Positions 62,880-64,000 of a stretch of 64,000 bases of DNA are shown here, one piece after another. This DNA is from an uncultured Lachnospiraceae bacterium (lineage in GTDB: Bacteria; Bacillota; Clostridia; Lachnospirales; Lachnospiraceae), in assembly GCA_947626945.1 (NCBI GenBank), contig CANQUC010000009.1, forward strand, positions 1-64,000. Reading direction: 5' to 3'. The position numbers were made by a program, and so were the translations under genes. The notes beneath the pieces were generated by a model. The model had not been told where the DNA came from. It did no database searches and saw nothing but the letters and a program-made list of their open reading frames with translations. Within the stretch, counting starts at the first letter, position 1. Each line of letters starts with the position of its first letter.

Positions 62880-64000
62880 AGATCTTTCGACGATATGCCG
62901 CGCAGACCCTGCGGAAAAACAAAACCCGGACGCTTGTGACCATCATTGGCATTATTCTTTCCGCGTCAATGATTACGGCGGTGACTACCATGTTTTCCAG
63001 CCTGCAGGAATATCTGTATCAGCGGACTGTTTCCGTAACCGGCGACTGGCACGGAGCGGCTTTCGGACTTTCCGGGAAAGCATGGGACGAAAAAAAAGCG
63101 GACAGACAGCTGGATTCCTATGTGACGCTGGAAAATCTGGGATACGCCCTGCTGGAAGGCTGCCAGAATCAAGATAAACCTTATCTGTATCTGGGCGGTA
63201 TGGATGAGGAGTTCGCGGAACATATGCCGGTGAAGATCACCTCCGGCAGAATGCCTGCTGAAAAAAATGAAGTCCTGATCCCCAACCATGTGAGAAGCAA
63301 CGGAGGCGTTTACCTGAAACTGGGTGACACCCTTACTTTGCAGGCGGGCCGCCGGATGGCGGGAGATAAGCTGCTGGATCAGCGAACCGCCTATATGGGT
63401 GAGGGAGAGGAAACGCTGGAGGCGGAAAAGACCGTTTCCTATCAGATCGTGGGATTTTACGAGCGTCCGGATTTTGAGGCGCGCTCAGCCCCGGGCTACA
63501 CCGCTCTGGTGCTGGCGGACGGAAGCGCGGACCGGTATGACGTATATATGAAGCTGAAGTCCCCTAAAGAGGTGTTTTTATTTCTTCAGACCCGCTTTTC
63601 CGATGTGGAATATGAGGTCAACAGTGATCTGCTGCGGGCTATGGGCATTTCCGGCGTGGCGTCCTACCGTTCTATGTTTACAGGCCTTTGCGCCATCCTC
63701 ATCGGGATCATTATGTTTGGCTCTGTCTCCCTGATCTATAACGCTTTTTCCATTTCCGTCAGCGAACGTACCAGACAGTTTGGCCTCATCGGATCCTTAG
63801 GAGCCACAAAGCGGCAGATGATCCGATGCGTGCTGTATGAGGCCCTGATACTGAGCGCGGTGGGGATCCCTCTGGGAATCCTGGCGGGGATAGGCGGCAT
63901 TGGCATTACCCTGGCCATTACCGGCAATATGCTGGACAATCTGCTTTATGGCGCAGGAATTCGCTTTGGCCTCCATGTATCGCCCTGGTCTGTGATCCTG
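62876..64000 (+). CDS. FtsX-domain ABC transporter permease (partial, cut by window edge)
   Basis: The first 375 residues of a permease that continues past the window. Helix 1 (TRTLVTIIGIILSASMITAV) is followed by a MacB-type extracytoplasmic domain of about 210 residues, then an FtsX helix bundle (GLCAILIGIIMFGSVSLIYN) with the FtsX hallmark SERTRQFGLIGSLGATKRQM. This layout fits exporters that remove antimicrobial peptides or lipids rather than BceB, whose large loop lies later. It overlaps the ATPase gene by four bases and is coupled with it. Confidence 0.9.
   Translation, partial: MKIFRRYAAQTLRKNKTRTLVTIIGIILSASMITAVTTMFSSLQEYLYQRTVSVTGDWHGAAFGLSGKAWDEKKADRQLDSYVTLENLGYALLEGCQNQDKPYLYLGGMDEEFAEHMPVKITSGRMPAEKNEVLIPNHVRSNGGVYLKLGDTLTLQAGRRMAGDKLLDQRTAYMGEGEETLEAEKTVSYQIVGFYERPDFEARSAPGYTALVLADGSADRYDVYMKLKSPKEVFLFLQTRFSDVEYEVNSDLLRAMGISGVASYRSMFTGLCAILIGIIMFGSVSLIYNAFSISVSERTRQFGLIGSLGATKRQMIRCVLYEALILSAVGIPLGILAGIGGIGITLAITGNMLDNLLYGAGIRFGLHVSPWSVIL

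Noticed and set aside
1-64000. CRISPR arrays, tRNA or rRNA genes, intact insertion sequences
   Set aside because: No regularly spaced repeats, tRNA-like cloverleaf or transposase was recognised while reading.

Overview
The window looks like the chromosome of a spore-forming anaerobic Firmicute of class Clostridia, most likely Lachnospiraceae. The reasons are the spoIIAA-spoIIAB-sigF and spoVA sporulation genes, the tig-clpP-clpX-lon-engB order, strong AGGAGG-type ribosome sites, a VanR/VanS-like pair, LPXTG-anchored surface protein and a ferredoxin-type aldo/keto reductase. No rRNA, tRNA, CRISPR array or intact insertion sequence was seen.

Positions 1-12,100 are visibly more AT-rich than the rest and look like an acquired island. 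They hold the tail of a probable serine recombinase, a DUF1295 membrane protein, and a giant BspA-like LRR/SpaA/LPETG adhesin on the minus strand. The adhesin is split into three reading frames by two apparent 1-nt losses in A runs. Divergent from it are a membrane-anchored and a secreted beta-sandwich protein. A deacetylase remnant and a ribbon-helix-helix protein of mobile-element type follow.

Positions 12,060-16,360 form an operon for O-acetylation of a surface polymer (SGNH hydrolase, DUF4358, MBOAT, DHHW). Two diverged copies of one structured element each end at the start codon of one of its first two genes. This is the best candidate for an undescribed system: a duplicated translational cis-regulatory RNA.

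Positions 16,789-34,800 are metabolic and signalling genes: nitroreductase, TSUP exporter, SodC-like protein, MATE pump, M20 amidohydrolase, hybrid kinase, dockerin-bearing secreted protein, NSS symporter, aldo/keto reductase, an IbrA/IbrB pair, a GH5-CBM2 lipoprotein, a degenerate-GGDEF/EAL protein, a WYL regulator and a CYTH protein.

Positions 34,900-55,430 are core genome: tig, clpP, clpX, lon, engB, valS, a 47-aa gene, a TPR protein, the spoIIA operon facing an inverted spoVA operon, degV, yigZ, a class A penicillin-binding protein and tyrS.

Positions 55,440-64,000 are a cell-envelope stress cluster. A VanR/VanS-like system lacks vanHAX but has a VanR-type box before a C39-like peptidase gene, followed by an amidase and a convergent VanZ-family gene. 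A second two-component system with two close membrane helices precedes an ABC transporter whose promoter carries 11-nt-spaced GTCA repeats. The permease runs off the right edge.
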